Shown: positions 53,589 through 62,605, counted from the first letter of the stretch. The stretch is DNA of 64,000 bases from Nocardiopsis potens DSM 45234 (GCF_000341105.1 NZ_ANBB01000045.1:106456-170455), one strand, 5' to 3'. A program made the numbers and translations. The notes: generated by a model not told the origin, from the sequence alone.

Positions 53589-55100
53589 TCACTGCCTCCG
53601 GATCGCCTGGTCGGTGTCGTAGAGCACGCGCTCGTCGGCGGTGAGCGACATCTGCACGGGGATGCCGAGCCGCTCCGCACCGGTCTTGATGAGGTACTTG
53701 CCGCGGCCCGGGTGGCGCGCGCCGGGCTGCCAGGAGTCCGGCGAGGACCAGGAGGAGACCAGGCCGCGCTCCGGCCCGGTCATCGGCGTGATCCGGTTGA
53801 CCCAGGCCAGCTCGCGCGGGGGCAGGCCGGCCAGCACGGTGATCGCCGACCGGTCGACGAACCCGCGCGCCTTGGCCCGGTCCTCCTCGGTCGCCAGCGC
53901 CTCCAGGTCGCTGAGGGAGTGCGTCACCATCACCGACGCCATGCCCTTGGACCGGTTGAGCCGGGTGAGGGAGTCGGCGAACTCGACCAGCCCGGGGGCC
54001 CCGCGCAGCGCCCGCCACAGCTCGTCCATCACGCCGATGTAGGAGCGGCGCCGGGCCAGGCCCTGCTCGGCGAGGACCGAGGTCGCGTCCACCATGCCGA
54101 ACCCGTAGCTCCAGGTGCACAGCATGGCCGCGGTGAGCAGCTTGTCGCCGGCCGCGCCGACCCGGGAGATGTCCACGCTGACCGCCGGCGCCTCCATGTC
54201 CAGCGGGGAGGTGGTCTCCCCGTCGAACACGCCGGCCAGCGACCCCGTGCACAGCAGGCGGAGCGTGAAGACGAGCGCGTCGACGCGCTCGGCGTACCGG
54301 TCCCGGCCGTCGGCGCGGGCGAACGAGCGCAGCGCCTCGGGCCCCTCCTCGACGACGCGCAGCACGTCGACCACGGTCGGCTGGCGCCTTCCGGCCAGCC
54401 GCTCGTCCAGCAGGTCGACCGCCGCGCCGAGCACCACCTCCTCGGAGTTGTCGATCCGCCCCTCCCGGATCAGCGTGCAGAGCGCCATCAGCAGGGAGAT
54501 CCGCCGCGACCGCACCTCCCAGCGGAGCTTCTCCCGGTCCACCCGGTCGAGGCGGTCCATGACCCCGCCCAGCGGGCCGGCGTCGAGGGGGTTGATCCGC
54601 TCCAGGCCGCGGCCGATCTTCACCACCTGGCCGCCCAGGTGGGCGATGAGCGCCGTGTAGTCGGGCTTGGTGTCGCCGAGGATGATCGCCTGGGAGCCGA
54701 ACGCGATCGCGCCGGTGACGAGGCGCTTCACGAACGTCGACTTGCCCGTGCCCGGCTGGCCCAGCACGAAGCAGCCGGGGTTGGTGACCAGCCCGGCGCG
54801 CAGCCACGCCATCGGGTCCATGCACACGACCTCGCCGGAGAGCAGGTCGCGCCCGATCGGCGTGCCGACGGCGGGCGGCTTGCTGCTGGTCACGAAGGGG
54901 AACAGGCCGCACGCCTGCGCCGTGGTGGCCTGGTACTCGACGGCGTCGGGGATGTTGGGGGCGAGGCCGCCGCCGCGGTGGCGCCAGCCGAAGAGCGGCG
55001 CGATGACCTCGCGGTCGCGCTCCGCCCCCCGCCGCGGCGCGCCGTCCGCGCCTCCGCCGGCCGCGGGGTGCCCGGGGCCCGGGTACTCGGTGGTCGTCAC
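53589..55100 (-). CDS. VirB4-like secretion ATPase
   Basis: A 503-residue ATPase energising channel assembly. GTG at 55100, seven bases after the SCO6880 gene, GAGGG upstream. Walker A VLGQPGTGKSTFVKRLV (near 113), DTKPDYTALIAHLGG, PLDMEAPAVSVDISRVGAA, Walker B SYIGVMDELWRAL and VTHSLSDLEAL. It lacks the usual long VirB4 N-terminal domain; the SCO6880-like protein encoded upstream seems to supply it, as in other actinobacterial loci. C-terminus ends TADERVLYDTDQAIRRQ. Confidence 0.92.
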   Translation of the reverse strand: MTTTEYPGPGHPAAGGGADGAPRRGAERDREVIAPLFGWRHRGGGLAPNIPDAVEYQATTAQACGLFPFVTSSKPPAVGTPIGRDLLSGEVVCMDPMAWLRAGLVTNPGCFVLGQPGTGKSTFVKRLVTGAIAFGSQAIILGDTKPDYTALIAHLGGQVVKIGRGLERINPLDAGPLGGVMDRLDRVDREKLRWEVRSRRISLLMALCTLIREGRIDNSEEVVLGAAVDLLDERLAGRRQPTVVDVLRVVEEGPEALRSFARADGRDRYAERVDALVFTLRLLCTGSLAGVFDGETTSPLDMEAPAVSVDISRVGAAGDKLLTAAMLCTWSYGFGMVDATSVLAEQGLARRRSYIGVMDELWRALRGAPGLVEFADSLTRLNRSKGMASVMVTHSLSDLEALATEEDRAKARGFVDRSAITVLAGLPPRELAWVNRITPMTGPERGLVSSWSSPDSWQPGARHPGRGKYLIKTGAERLGIPVQMSLTADERVLYDTDQAIRRQ

Positions 55101-55107
55101 GGCGCCC

Positions 55108-56583
55108 TCACCCCATCCCGCGCTGGATGAGGAAGGGCGGGCAGACGCCCAGCGGCAGGGTGGTGGCGAAGACGACGTCCTGGCTGCCCCAGGCGCGGCG
55201 CAGCCGGATCCGGGAGGTCTCGGCCGCCGCCTCGGTGTGCGCCACCGCCTGCTTGAGCTGCTCGGGGGCGTCGACGGTGGCGCAGGTGTACAGGCTCATC
55301 TGCACCAGCCCCGCGCCGCGGGTCTCCTCCCGCGCCGCCTGCCGGGCGTAGGCGAGGTCCTGGCTGTCGCGGGCGCTCACCCGGTGGCGCATCCGCCAGG
55401 ACAGCTCGCTCTTGTACTGGGCGGCCGAGTTCTGCGCCTCCAGGGCGCGCGCGGCGGCCGCCGCCGGCCAGGGGCGGAAGAGCAGCGTGGTCCGCTTGGT
55501 CCACCGCGTCGGCGCGAGCAGCTCGGCCAGGACGGTGCTGGTCACGTGCGTGCGCGGCGCCTCCTGCCAGACCCACGCGACGCTGGTGCCGCTGTCGTGG
55601 GTGTAGTGGTCGTGCCGCGCCTCGGCCTCGATGGGGGTGGCGTCGCTCCAATCGCCGGTCTCGATGTCGTCCGGGCTGCTCTGCACCATGGTGTTCACGT
55701 CCTTGAGCGCGGCCGGGTCGAAGGCCGACCGGACGCAGCCGACGAGCTGCTGCGGCGTGGCCCGCCCGAGCACCGTCACCCCCGTGCCGGACAGGCTGCT
55801 CTCCAGCGTGCCGAGGTAGCTGCCGACCTCCGCGGCCGCCTCCAGGCGGTTCTTCGGCGGGACGGGGAACCGGCGCGGGTCGAAGGTGATCGCGACGCGC
55901 GTCTCGATCTGCGCGCTCACCGCCGGCGCCAGCCGCACCAGGTCGTCGACGATCTTGCGGGCGGCGCCCGGCGCGCTCGGGTCGATCTCGGCGCGCACCC
56001 CGTCGCGGAGCGCCGTGCCCGGGTCGGGGCGCGACTCGACGGTGACCGCCACCCAGCGGATCCACTGCATGTAGCCGAGCGAGGCGAGCCAGCGGTGCCA
56101 GTTCGCCACCCAGCCGTCCACCTCGGACGGCTCGGCGAGCCACACCGAGTTGGAGGAGACCCGGATGGTGGCGGTCATGTGCCCCAGCCGGCGGTTCCAG
56201 GCGATGCCGAACCGGCCGCCGCGCCCGTCCTCGCAGGAGAGCAGGGTCACCGGGGCGAGGATGCCGGGCAGCTGCAGCGCCCGCGGGTGCTCCACCATGA
56301 CCCCGGCCCGGTACCGGGTGTGCCCGAGCAGCGCGGCCCAGCGCCACCGCAGCCGCGTCATCAGGAACCCCAGCAGCGACGCACCCTGGACCGGGACCGC
56401 GGCGAGCGCGAACACCACCACCATCACCGGGAGCACGTAGACCGCGAGCGCCGGCGCGTAGAGGCCCGACAGCATGAGGAACACCAGGCACCCCAGCAGC
56501 GCCAGGGTGCCGCCGAAGCCCAGGCCGAACAGGCCGATGCTGCGTCTGCGGCGCCAGCCGCCATAGGTGCGGGCCATGATCAC
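55108..56583 (-). CDS. SCO6880-family secretion protein
   Basis: A 491-residue protein of the SCO6880 family, which accompanies the short VirB4 ATPase in actinobacterial type IV-like loci and resembles a PrgI-like membrane part plus the VirB4 N-terminal domain. Two to three hydrophobic helices lie within residues 18-85, then conserved blocks GNRRLGHMTATIRV-like (IAWNRRLGHMTATIRVSSN), VDGWVANWHRWLASLGY and DSGTSVAWVWQEAPRTHV. It begins with GTG at 56583 overlapping the upstream stop by four bases (GTGA). Probably an inner-membrane platform component. Confidence 0.9.
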   Translation of the reverse strand: MIMARTYGGWRRRRSIGLFGLGFGGTLALLGCLVFLMLSGLYAPALAVYVLPVMVVVFALAAVPVQGASLLGFLMTRLRWRWAALLGHTRYRAGVMVEHPRALQLPGILAPVTLLSCEDGRGGRFGIAWNRRLGHMTATIRVSSNSVWLAEPSEVDGWVANWHRWLASLGYMQWIRWVAVTVESRPDPGTALRDGVRAEIDPSAPGAARKIVDDLVRLAPAVSAQIETRVAITFDPRRFPVPPKNRLEAAAEVGSYLGTLESSLSGTGVTVLGRATPQQLVGCVRSAFDPAALKDVNTMVQSSPDDIETGDWSDATPIEAEARHDHYTHDSGTSVAWVWQEAPRTHVTSTVLAELLAPTRWTKRTTLLFRPWPAAAAARALEAQNSAAQYKSELSWRMRHRVSARDSQDLAYARQAAREETRGAGLVQMSLYTCATVDAPEQLKQAVAHTEAAAETSRIRLRRAWGSQDVVFATTLPLGVCPPFLIQRGMG

Positions 56584-58208
56584 GCCTCCGTAGCGCCCGT
56601 GGGCGCGTCGTGCGATGCGGTGGGGACGGCGGGAACGGTGCCGGGGGCGGCGGCCTCGACCCCGTCCGAGAGGGCGGTGCCGGGGTCGCCGAAGGACCCG
56701 GCGTCCGCGGCGCCGGGAGCGGCGAGGGCGGAGCCGGGATCGCCGGCGGAACCGGCGTCGGCGGCTCCGGAGGCGGCGTCGCCGCCCCCGTCGAGCGACA
56801 CCTCGGAGGCGACCGCGGACTCCGCCGCGGAGGAGACGGCGCCGTCGGACTCCAGGGCGGTGGCGGAGCCGGCCTGCGGCGCGCCCGCGCCCCCGGCGGT
56901 GCCGCCGGTGGACGCGGCCCCGGCCGCGCCTCCGGCGGCCGCGGCCCCGGTGACCGCCGAGCCGCCGTCGGTGCCGCCCGTCGCCCCGGTGAGCAGGGCG
57001 CCACCGGACCCGCCGAGCTCGCCCCCCGCGTCGCCGGCCGCGGCGAGGGAGCCCCCGTCGCCCGCGAACCCGGCGGTCTGCACCGCGGCTCCGGAGCCGA
57101 AGTCGGCGTTGCCCAGGCCCGCCTCGACGCTGCCCGCCCGGTCGTTGGCCGCCTCGGCGCCCGAGGCGGACCCGTCGCCGCCCCCCGTTCCCGGGGCGGA
57201 TCCGCCGGCGGACGTGTTCTGCACGCCGGCCCCCGACGCGTCGCCGGAGGCGCCCTCACCGGAGGCACCGCCGGTCGCGGCGCCGGAGCCGCCGCCGCTC
57301 CCTCCGCCGAGGAACGTCGACCCCAGCGCGAGCGCCCACACGCCGGGGGAGCTCATCAGCTTCATCAGCACGGGGAGCGCGCCGGTCGCGAGCAGCATGA
57401 CCGCCGCGCCGAGCAGGTAGCGGAAGAGCGCGTTGTCGCCGGTGTTGATGCCCAGCAGGACCAGCCCGGCCAGGTACATCAGCATGATCAGCGGCTTGTA
57501 CAGCAGGCAGGCGAGCAGCCAGCCGACGAGCTTGGTGAAGATCCGCAGGTTGGGCACCATGGTGCTGGCCGCGGCGAGCGGCAGCACGCACACGATGAGG
57601 TAGATGATGGCCTGGAGCAGCGCCAGCACCACGACCTGCACGGTCAGGCCGACGATGACGGCCAGGCCCACCATCTCGGTGATGGCGCCCTGCGCCGCCG
57701 GCCCGGCGAAGCCGACGCTCTCGGCCTCCTCGTTCATCGCCGTGCGCAGCACGCTCGGGTAGACCTCCGCGGCGCGGTCGAGGAGGTCCTGGTCCACTTC
57801 GTCCGGATCGAGGTTGAAGTGGAGCACCATGTCGGTGAGCGCCCGGCTGAGGGCGACCAGCACGGTGACGATGAAGATGCCGGCGAACGTCGTGACGATC
57901 ACCGTCAGCAGGCCGCGGATGAGGTCCATCATCGGGTCGAGGCGCCGCTGCCAGAGCAGCCGGAGCGCGGCCAGCAGGATGCCCAGCGTCGCGAGGAAGA
58001 GGACGAACGGGTTGAGGATGTTCTGGATGTGCAGCCAGCCCTGGTCCACCTGGGGCGTGATGAGCCCGACCGCGTCGCCCGGGGAGTAGGGCTCGGTCTC
58101 CGTGTTCAGGTAGAACGGGTTGGCCCGCATCAGGTCGAAGAGCGTCTCGGTGACCTCTTGGAGCGACCCTGCGATCCAGCCGAGGCCCTCCCCGCTGCCG
58201 TTGTTCAC
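56580..58208 (-). CDS. VirB6/TrbL-like polytopic channel protein
   Basis: A 542-residue protein. GTG at 58208, RBS GAGGAGGAAC. About seven transmembrane helices in residues 60-325 (e.g. FVLFLATLGILLAALRLLWQ, LLTVIVTTFAGIFIVTVLVA, VLALLQAIIYLIVCVLPLAA) in the pattern of VirB6/TrbL inner-membrane channel subunits. The last about 220 residues are a Gly/Ala/Ser low-complexity tail (e.g. GGGSGGGSGAATGGASGEG) with sporadic acids, probably extracellular and disordered. It sits between the pilin-like genes and the SCO6880 gene. Confidence 0.85.
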   Translation of the reverse strand: MNNGSGEGLGWIAGSLQEVTETLFDLMRANPFYLNTETEPYSPGDAVGLITPQVDQGWLHIQNILNPFVLFLATLGILLAALRLLWQRRLDPMMDLIRGLLTVIVTTFAGIFIVTVLVALSRALTDMVLHFNLDPDEVDQDLLDRAAEVYPSVLRTAMNEEAESVGFAGPAAQGAITEMVGLAVIVGLTVQVVVLALLQAIIYLIVCVLPLAAASTMVPNLRIFTKLVGWLLACLLYKPLIMLMYLAGLVLLGINTGDNALFRYLLGAAVMLLATGALPVLMKLMSSPGVWALALGSTFLGGGSGGGSGAATGGASGEGASGDASGAGVQNTSAGGSAPGTGGGDGSASGAEAANDRAGSVEAGLGNADFGSGAAVQTAGFAGDGGSLAAAGDAGGELGGSGGALLTGATGGTDGGSAVTGAAAAGGAAGAASTGGTAGGAGAPQAGSATALESDGAVSSAAESAVASEVSLDGGGDAASGAADAGSAGDPGSALAAPGAADAGSFGDPGTALSDGVEAAAPGTVPAVPTASHDAPTGATEA

Positions 58209-58301
58209 GGTTCCTCCTCTCCGGCCCGGCGGTGCGTACGGTTCGGTGCGCCCTCCTCGGCGGCACTGCGCGCGAGGCGCTTCAGGCCGCCCGGGGGCGC
58301 C

Positions 58302-58640
58302 TCATTCGGCGCCGGTCAGGGTGGTGGCGATGGGGATGGCGAGGAGCATCAGGGAGACGCCCATGATGGTCCAGACCAGGCCGCCGACCCCTTCGGCGGC
58401 GACCTCCGACCGGCCCAGCCGGCCGGCCGCCATCTTCCCGGCGGAGTAGAGCACCCCGATGACGCCGAGGACGACCACCACCCCCTGCGCGTAGCCGAGG
58501 AAGCGCTGGATCGCCCCTTCGCCGCCGGACTGCGTGTCGCCGAACCCGAAGTCGGGGATCCGCGGCACGGGCGCGTAGGTCGTCTCCACCTGGAGCAGGA
58601 CCTCCGCCGCGGCGAGCACGTCGGCCGGTGCGACCGTCAT
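58302..58640 (-). CDS. VirB2/pilin-like small membrane protein, copy 1
   Basis: A 112-residue protein with two transmembrane helices (about 50-68 VVVVLGVIGVLYSAGKMAA, and about 88-108 LVWTIMGVSLMLLAIPIA) joined by a basic loop GRLGRSEVAAEGVGG. The N-terminal 45 residues are polar and probably external. Two-helix hairpin with this loop is the VirB2/pilin-like layout; in actinobacterial loci such proteins appear as DUF-type neighbours of the SCO6880 gene. Paralogue of the gene at 58708-59034. RBS GGGGGCG before ATG 58640 is weak. Confidence 0.8.
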   Translation of the reverse strand: MTVAPADVLAAAEVLLQVETTYAPVPRIPDFGFGDTQSGGEGAIQRFLGYAQGVVVVLGVIGVLYSAGKMAAGRLGRSEVAAEGVGGLVWTIMGVSLMLLAIPIATTLTGAE

Positions 58641-58707
58641 CGGAACCGCCCCCTTCGCGGGGCGGCGGGCGCGGTGCGGCCGGGGCCGCGGTGATCGCCG
58701 GACATCG

Positions 58708-59034
58708 TCAGGCCGTGTTCGCGACGGCGTTGATGATCGGGATGGCCACGAGCATCAGCGAGATCCCCATGACGGTCCAGACCAGGCCGCCGACGCCGTC
58801 GGCGGCGAGGTCGGAGCGGCCGAACTTGCCGACGGCCATCTTCCCCGCCGCGAACAGGATCCCGATGATCCCGATGACGACGATGATGCCCTGGCCCCAG
58901 TTGATGACGCTCTGGATGGGGTCGTGCTCGCCCTCGAAGTCGGGGAGGTCGGGGTTGCTCGTCCAACCGAAGTCGGCGGGGAGCGCGGCGGCCGCCGCCA
59001 GGGCGTCCGCGGCCAGGTGAAGGATCCCGTCCAT
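58708..59034 (-). CDS. VirB2/pilin-like small membrane protein, copy 2
   Basis: A 108-residue paralogue of copy 1. Helices IIVVIGIIGILFAAGKMAV and LVWTVMGISLMLVAIPII and the loop GKFGRSDLAADGVGG match copy 1 nearly residue for residue. The first about 45 residues are unrelated (DGILHLAADALAAAAALPAD, then TSNPDLPDFEGEHD). Close to the P-loop-like gene upstream (three-base gap), so co-transcribed. Confidence 0.8.
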   Translation of the reverse strand: MDGILHLAADALAAAAALPADFGWTSNPDLPDFEGEHDPIQSVINWGQGIIVVIGIIGILFAAGKMAVGKFGRSDLAADGVGGLVWTVMGISLMLVAIPIINAVANTA

Positions 59035-59037
59035 GGG

Positions 59038-59583
59038 TCAGTCGTCTCCAGCGTTCAGGAACAGGGCTGCGGCGTGGTCGAGGCAGGCCGCGGTGATCTC
59101 GTCCAGGGCCTGCTGCGCCTTGCGGGGCAGCCGAACCCGGCCGGCGTCGGCGGTGTCGACGAAGCGCAGGCCGGCGACGAAGGGGAAGCGGACGGTCCGC
59201 AGCACCCGCTCCTCGGCGAGGCGGAACCGCGCCGTGGCCTCGGCCGGCTCCGGTCCGGCCCCGTCGGCGACGATGACCAGCGCGGCCGGCCGGATCCCGT
59301 TGGATTCGAGGACGCCGAGCACCGGCCCGGTGTGCGCCGAGGCCGCCGAGGTGTTCCGGGTCACCAGGACCAGGGGGCGGCCGTAGGTGCCGATGCGCTT
59401 CCGCTCGGCGGCGAACGCGCCCAGATCCCAGGGCGCGTCCAGCAGGACCCGGAGGGTCGTGGCTCCGGCGCCGCCGTGGCAGCCGAGGAGGACGGGTTCA
59501 CTGGTCCAGTCCGGCAGCGCGTCGGCGGTGAGACCATCGAGCACCCCGACGGCCTCGGAAGGTGCCGTCTGTTGCTGCAGCAT
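59038..59583 (-). CDS. P-loop-like protein without Walker lysine, first gene of leftward operon
   Basis: A 181-residue soluble protein. ATG at 59583. The N-terminal block VLLGCHGGAGATTLRVLLD has the shape of a MinD/ParA-type P-loop but has Ala where the Lys of GK[ST] should be. The next strand LVLVTRNTSAASAHTG and VADGAGPEPAEATARF fit a Rossmann-like fold; later VRFPFVAGLRFVDTADAG is typical of a family of actinobacterial proteins linked to secretion loci (I recall the label DUF6668, not verified). Probably nucleotide-binding-dead or unusual. It heads the leftward arm, divergent from the VirB8-like gene. Confidence 0.7.
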   Translation of the reverse strand: MLQQQTAPSEAVGVLDGLTADALPDWTSEPVLLGCHGGAGATTLRVLLDAPWDLGAFAAERKRIGTYGRPLVLVTRNTSAASAHTGPVLGVLESNGIRPAALVIVADGAGPEPAEATARFRLAEERVLRTVRFPFVAGLRFVDTADAGRVRLPRKAQQALDEITAACLDHAAALFLNAGDD

Positions 59584-60112
59584 GGCTTCTCTTCGTCTCT
59601 GTGAGTGGGGCGTGGAGCTGGGGCCGCGGCGCCGCCCGGGCAGGGGTCAGGGCCTGGGGGCGTCTTCGGGGCGAAATGCCCGCGGTGCGCTCCGCGGGGG
59701 CCGGGGAGTCCGGGCGGCCGCGGGGCACAATTACTAGCCTGTGCGGCGGTTCCGCGCAAGTTATGGAATCGAAACCGGTCGCGCAGAGTGAATGAATTCG
59801 GGCGCCTTTCCGGTCCATTGATCCCGGGAAAAGGTGGTGCCTCGCCACACTTTCCGGTGGTGCCCCGCCGGGCCGCCGGAGTTCAGTCGCCGACCTCCCG
59901 TTCCGCCCGGACAGGCGGGGTGCGGGGTGCGGTTCCCCGGGTTTTATCCGGCGGTTGAGCGAATCGTTATCCACCGGCACGCTCGGTGTCCAGCCGGCCA
60001 TCGGAGGAGATTGCGATCCGCGGGCCGTCCGGGATATCCCTGTTCCCATTCGCCCGCCCCCGCGGGCTCCCCGTTCCCCTTTTCCCGTGTGCCCATGCCG
60101 ATCGGAGGCAGC
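59584..60112. other. Divergent control region of the secretion locus
   Basis: About 530 bases separating the leftward and rightward secretion operons, visibly richer in A/T than its surroundings, e.g. 59727-59735 and 59792-59800. It should hold both promoters. I see no confirmed operator, origin of transfer or gene; the open frames lack RBS. Confidence 0.45.
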
Positions 60113-60721
60113 GTGCGACGCTCTCCTCTCGCTCCGGCCCGGGGGCCGATGCGCACCGAGCCCTTCGTCGTCGGCGTGCTGGCGGTCCTCGTGGCGCTGC
60201 TGGCGGCCTTCGCCGTCCTCGCCCTGCGCCAGGGATCGCGGGACCCGTCCGCGGAGGGGCCGGCGCCCGCGCCCTCGGCCCCGGGCGGCGGCACCGAGGT
60301 CCCCGACGACGTCCTCGCCCTCCTGCCGCACGGGGCAGAGGAGCTCCAGGCCGGCGCGGAGGTCGCCGCCGAGTTCGTCGCCGCCTACGCGACCACCGAC
60401 CCGGAGGAGTCCCCGGCGGAGCGGATGGAGCGCCTGGGGACCGGCCTCTCCGACGGCTTCGCGGCGAGGCTTGAGCAGACGCTCGCCGCCCCGGTCGCGG
60501 AGCGCGGACCGGAGGGGGCGGTGCGGGCGGAGGCCTCCGTGCACGGCATCCGCAGCGTGGGCGAGACGTCCGTGGTCTTCCTGGTCTCCGCGGCGGAGGC
60601 GGGCGGCGGGGAGCCCTTCCAGGAGTACGCGGCCACGGTCGCGCGCGAAGAGGACCGCTGGCTGGTCTACGACGTCCAGTTCGCGGACGCGGGCGACTTC
60701 GGCGACGGCAGGGCGCCGTGA
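60113..60721 (+). CDS. VirB8-like membrane-anchored protein, copy 1
   Basis: A 202-residue protein. GTG at 60113 with GGAGG four bases upstream. Cytosolic Arg-rich start, one helix (about 18-42: VVGVLAVLVALLAAFAVLAL), a Pro/Ala linker and a 130-residue external domain with a helix-rich front (ELQAGAEVAAEFVAAYATTD) and a beta-rich back ending FQEYAATVAREEDRWLVYDV. Single helix plus NTF2-like domain is the VirB8/TcpC layout; assignment by architecture. The stop overlaps the hydrolase start by four bases. Confidence 0.65.
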   Translation: MRRSPLAPARGPMRTEPFVVGVLAVLVALLAAFAVLALRQGSRDPSAEGPAPAPSAPGGGTEVPDDVLALLPHGAEELQAGAEVAAEFVAAYATTDPEESPAERMERLGTGLSDGFAARLEQTLAAPVAERGPEGAVRAEASVHGIRSVGETSVVFLVSAAEAGGGEPFQEYAATVAREEDRWLVYDVQFADAGDFGDGRAP

Positions 60722-62145
60722 GGGCGCCGGCGGAGGCGGGGCGGGCCCGGCGCGGCGACCGCGGCGCCGCCGCGCTGCGGGCCTCCTCGGCGGCGTCGGC
60801 GCTGATCCTCGCCGGGTCGGTGGGCTATGCCGCGACCTACGGCTGCGGTGCGGGCGCCGCGGAGGTCTCCGCCGGAGGGGTGTCGAACGCGTCGTACGTG
60901 GAGCAGTCGATCGCCCCGCACCGGGACGGCAACCAGGCGGTCATCGACGCCTACGGCGAGAACGGGAACTTCGGCACGGAGGTCCGGATCCCGATCGACA
61001 TCCCCTCCGACCTGCTCCCCGTCTACCAGGAGGCGGCGGAGGCGTACGGCGTCCCGTTCGAGATCATCGCCGCGATCGGCGCGAAGGAGACGCACCACGG
61101 CCGGTTCCTGGCGCACGGCGACGGCAGCCCCTCGGGGGTCCAGGAGGGCACCCGGAACGCCTGGGGCGCCGCCGGCATCATGCAGATGGGCGTGGCGGAC
61201 CCGGACGACCCCTCGGACCTGGCCGGCGGGGCCGCCTCCAACGGCTGGGGCGGCCGGCCGATCGAGAGGGTCGAGGACCGCGCCCACACCTACGAGGTGG
61301 GGGAGGTCCCTAGCGACCCCTCCGTCTTCGGCACGAGCCACTTCGGTATCGACGGCAACGGCGACGGGATCGTCAACGCCTGGGACCCGTGGGACAACAT
61401 CATGTCGGCGACGTTCAAGCTCGCCTACATCGAGCGCCGGGCGGAGGCGGACTACGGCTCCTCGCCGTCGGACTCGTGCGCGAACGCCTCACCGGCGGTC
61501 ACCGACCCGCTGGACTGCGCGATCTACCGGCACAACCTCGCGCACTGGTACGTCGAGCAGGTCAAGGCCATCGCGTCGGTCTACGCGGAGGACGGCAGCT
61601 GGGAGACGGCGCCGGCGCTGAACATCCGGACGGCGTCGAACGTCTCCAACGCCGCCACCGGCCGCGAGTGCGAGCCCGGTGCGACCCCGGCGGGCATGCC
61701 GTGGCTGCCGCCGGGCCTCGGCGACCACCAGGAGGCGGTGCTCACCTACTCCCGCGAGCAGCTGGGGAAGCCCTACGTCTGGGGCGCGACGGGACCGGAC
61801 TCCTTCGACTGCTCCGGCCTCACCATGCAGGCGTACGCGGCGGCCGGGATCACCATTCCGCGCGTCACCACCGGCCAGTTCGACCCGGACCACGGAGGGT
61901 GGAGCGTCCCCGCCCGCAAGTTCCAGACCGACGGACTCGTCATCGAGGAACTGCAGCCGGGCGACCTCCTCTTCTACGACAACGGGAGCAGCATCTACCC
62001 GGGGCACGTCACCCTCTACCTCGGAAACGGGGAGATGATCCACGCCCCGAACCCGAGCACCCCCGTCTCCATCGTCTCGGTGGCCGAGTACCCCCTCACG
62101 TTCGTCGGGGCGGTCCGCGTGTACCCCGAGGCGACGCAGGCGTGA
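60718..62145 (+). CDS. Transglycosylase plus NlpC/P60 cell-wall hydrolase (VirB1-like)
   Basis: A 475-residue exported wall hydrolase. GTG overlaps the upstream stop (GTGA). N-terminal anchor or signal (about 20-45). Lysozyme-like transglycosylase domain (about 90-290): AAIGAKETHHGRFLAHGDG with candidate catalytic Glu124, AAGIMQMGVADPDDP and AHWYVEQVKAIASVYAED. Then NlpC/P60 (about 335-472): GATGPDSFDCSGLTMQAYA (Cys365), YPGHVTLYLGNGEMIHAP (His430) and the following polar residue. Double hydrolases of this type open peptidoglycan for type IV secretion in Gram-positives (VirB1/TcpG/CwlT types). Confidence 0.9.
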   Translation: MRAPAEAGRARRGDRGAAALRASSAASALILAGSVGYAATYGCGAGAAEVSAGGVSNASYVEQSIAPHRDGNQAVIDAYGENGNFGTEVRIPIDIPSDLLPVYQEAAEAYGVPFEIIAAIGAKETHHGRFLAHGDGSPSGVQEGTRNAWGAAGIMQMGVADPDDPSDLAGGAASNGWGGRPIERVEDRAHTYEVGEVPSDPSVFGTSHFGIDGNGDGIVNAWDPWDNIMSATFKLAYIERRAEADYGSSPSDSCANASPAVTDPLDCAIYRHNLAHWYVEQVKAIASVYAEDGSWETAPALNIRTASNVSNAATGRECEPGATPAGMPWLPPGLGDHQEAVLTYSREQLGKPYVWGATGPDSFDCSGLTMQAYAAAGITIPRVTTGQFDPDHGGWSVPARKFQTDGLVIEELQPGDLLFYDNGSSIYPGHVTLYLGNGEMIHAPNPSTPVSIVSVAEYPLTFVGAVRVYPEATQA

Positions 62146-62215
62146 ACGGCCACCGGCGGCGGACGCGGGGGCGGTCTCCGAAGAAGAGCAGAACGAGAAA
62201 GGACGGTGATCGGCG

Positions 62216-62605
62216 ATGGCGGCTCCTCTGATCGCGGCCGGAGCGGGGGCGGTGCTGCGCATAGGCGGGGGCATCGCCCTGCGCGCCGGCGGACGGGCGC
62301 TGCTGCGCTCCGCCGGGCGGTTCGCCATGCGGGCCGGCGGAAAGGCGCTGAAGTTCCTCGGAGGCGCGGCGATGGGGCTGCTCAGGGCGGCCCCCGGGGC
62401 CCTGGGGAGGGTCGCCATGGGCGGGCTCGGGCTCGCCGCCTCGGGCATCGGAAGCGCACTCTCCGCGATCGGCGCGGTCCAGCCCCTCGGGCTGCTCGGC
62501 GCGATCGCCGGCGCGGTCTCGGGCGAGGGCTCGGCCCAGGCGTACGGCGCCGAATCCGTGGGGCTGCGCGGGCGCGGGAAGAAGGCGATGCCGACACCGG
62601 GCTGA
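62216..62605 (+). CDS. Glycine-zipper membrane-active small protein, unknown
   Basis: A 129-residue protein. ATG at 62216 with AAAGGA about 12 bases upstream. Highly Ala/Gly/Leu/Arg-rich and hydrophobic: APLIAAGAGAVLRIGGGIAL, GGAAMGLLRAAPGALGRVA, ASGIGSALSAIGAVQPLG. GxxxG-spaced glycines and regularly placed Arg suggest self-associating, membrane-inserted helices. The C-terminus is short and basic (GLRGRGKKAMPTPG). No family recognised. Between the two wall hydrolases. Confidence 0.6.
   Translation: MAAPLIAAGAGAVLRIGGGIALRAGGRALLRSAGRFAMRAGGKALKFLGGAAMGLLRAAPGALGRVAMGGLGLAASGIGSALSAIGAVQPLGLLGAIAGAVSGEGSAQAYGAESVGLRGRGKKAMPTPG

Noticed and set aside
49028..53680. One 1550-codon open frame across several secretion genes
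   Set aside because: Only its last 518 codons have an RBS and normal protein composition; the rest is an antisense-free shadow frame over the coupling-protein and coiled-coil genes caused by high GC.
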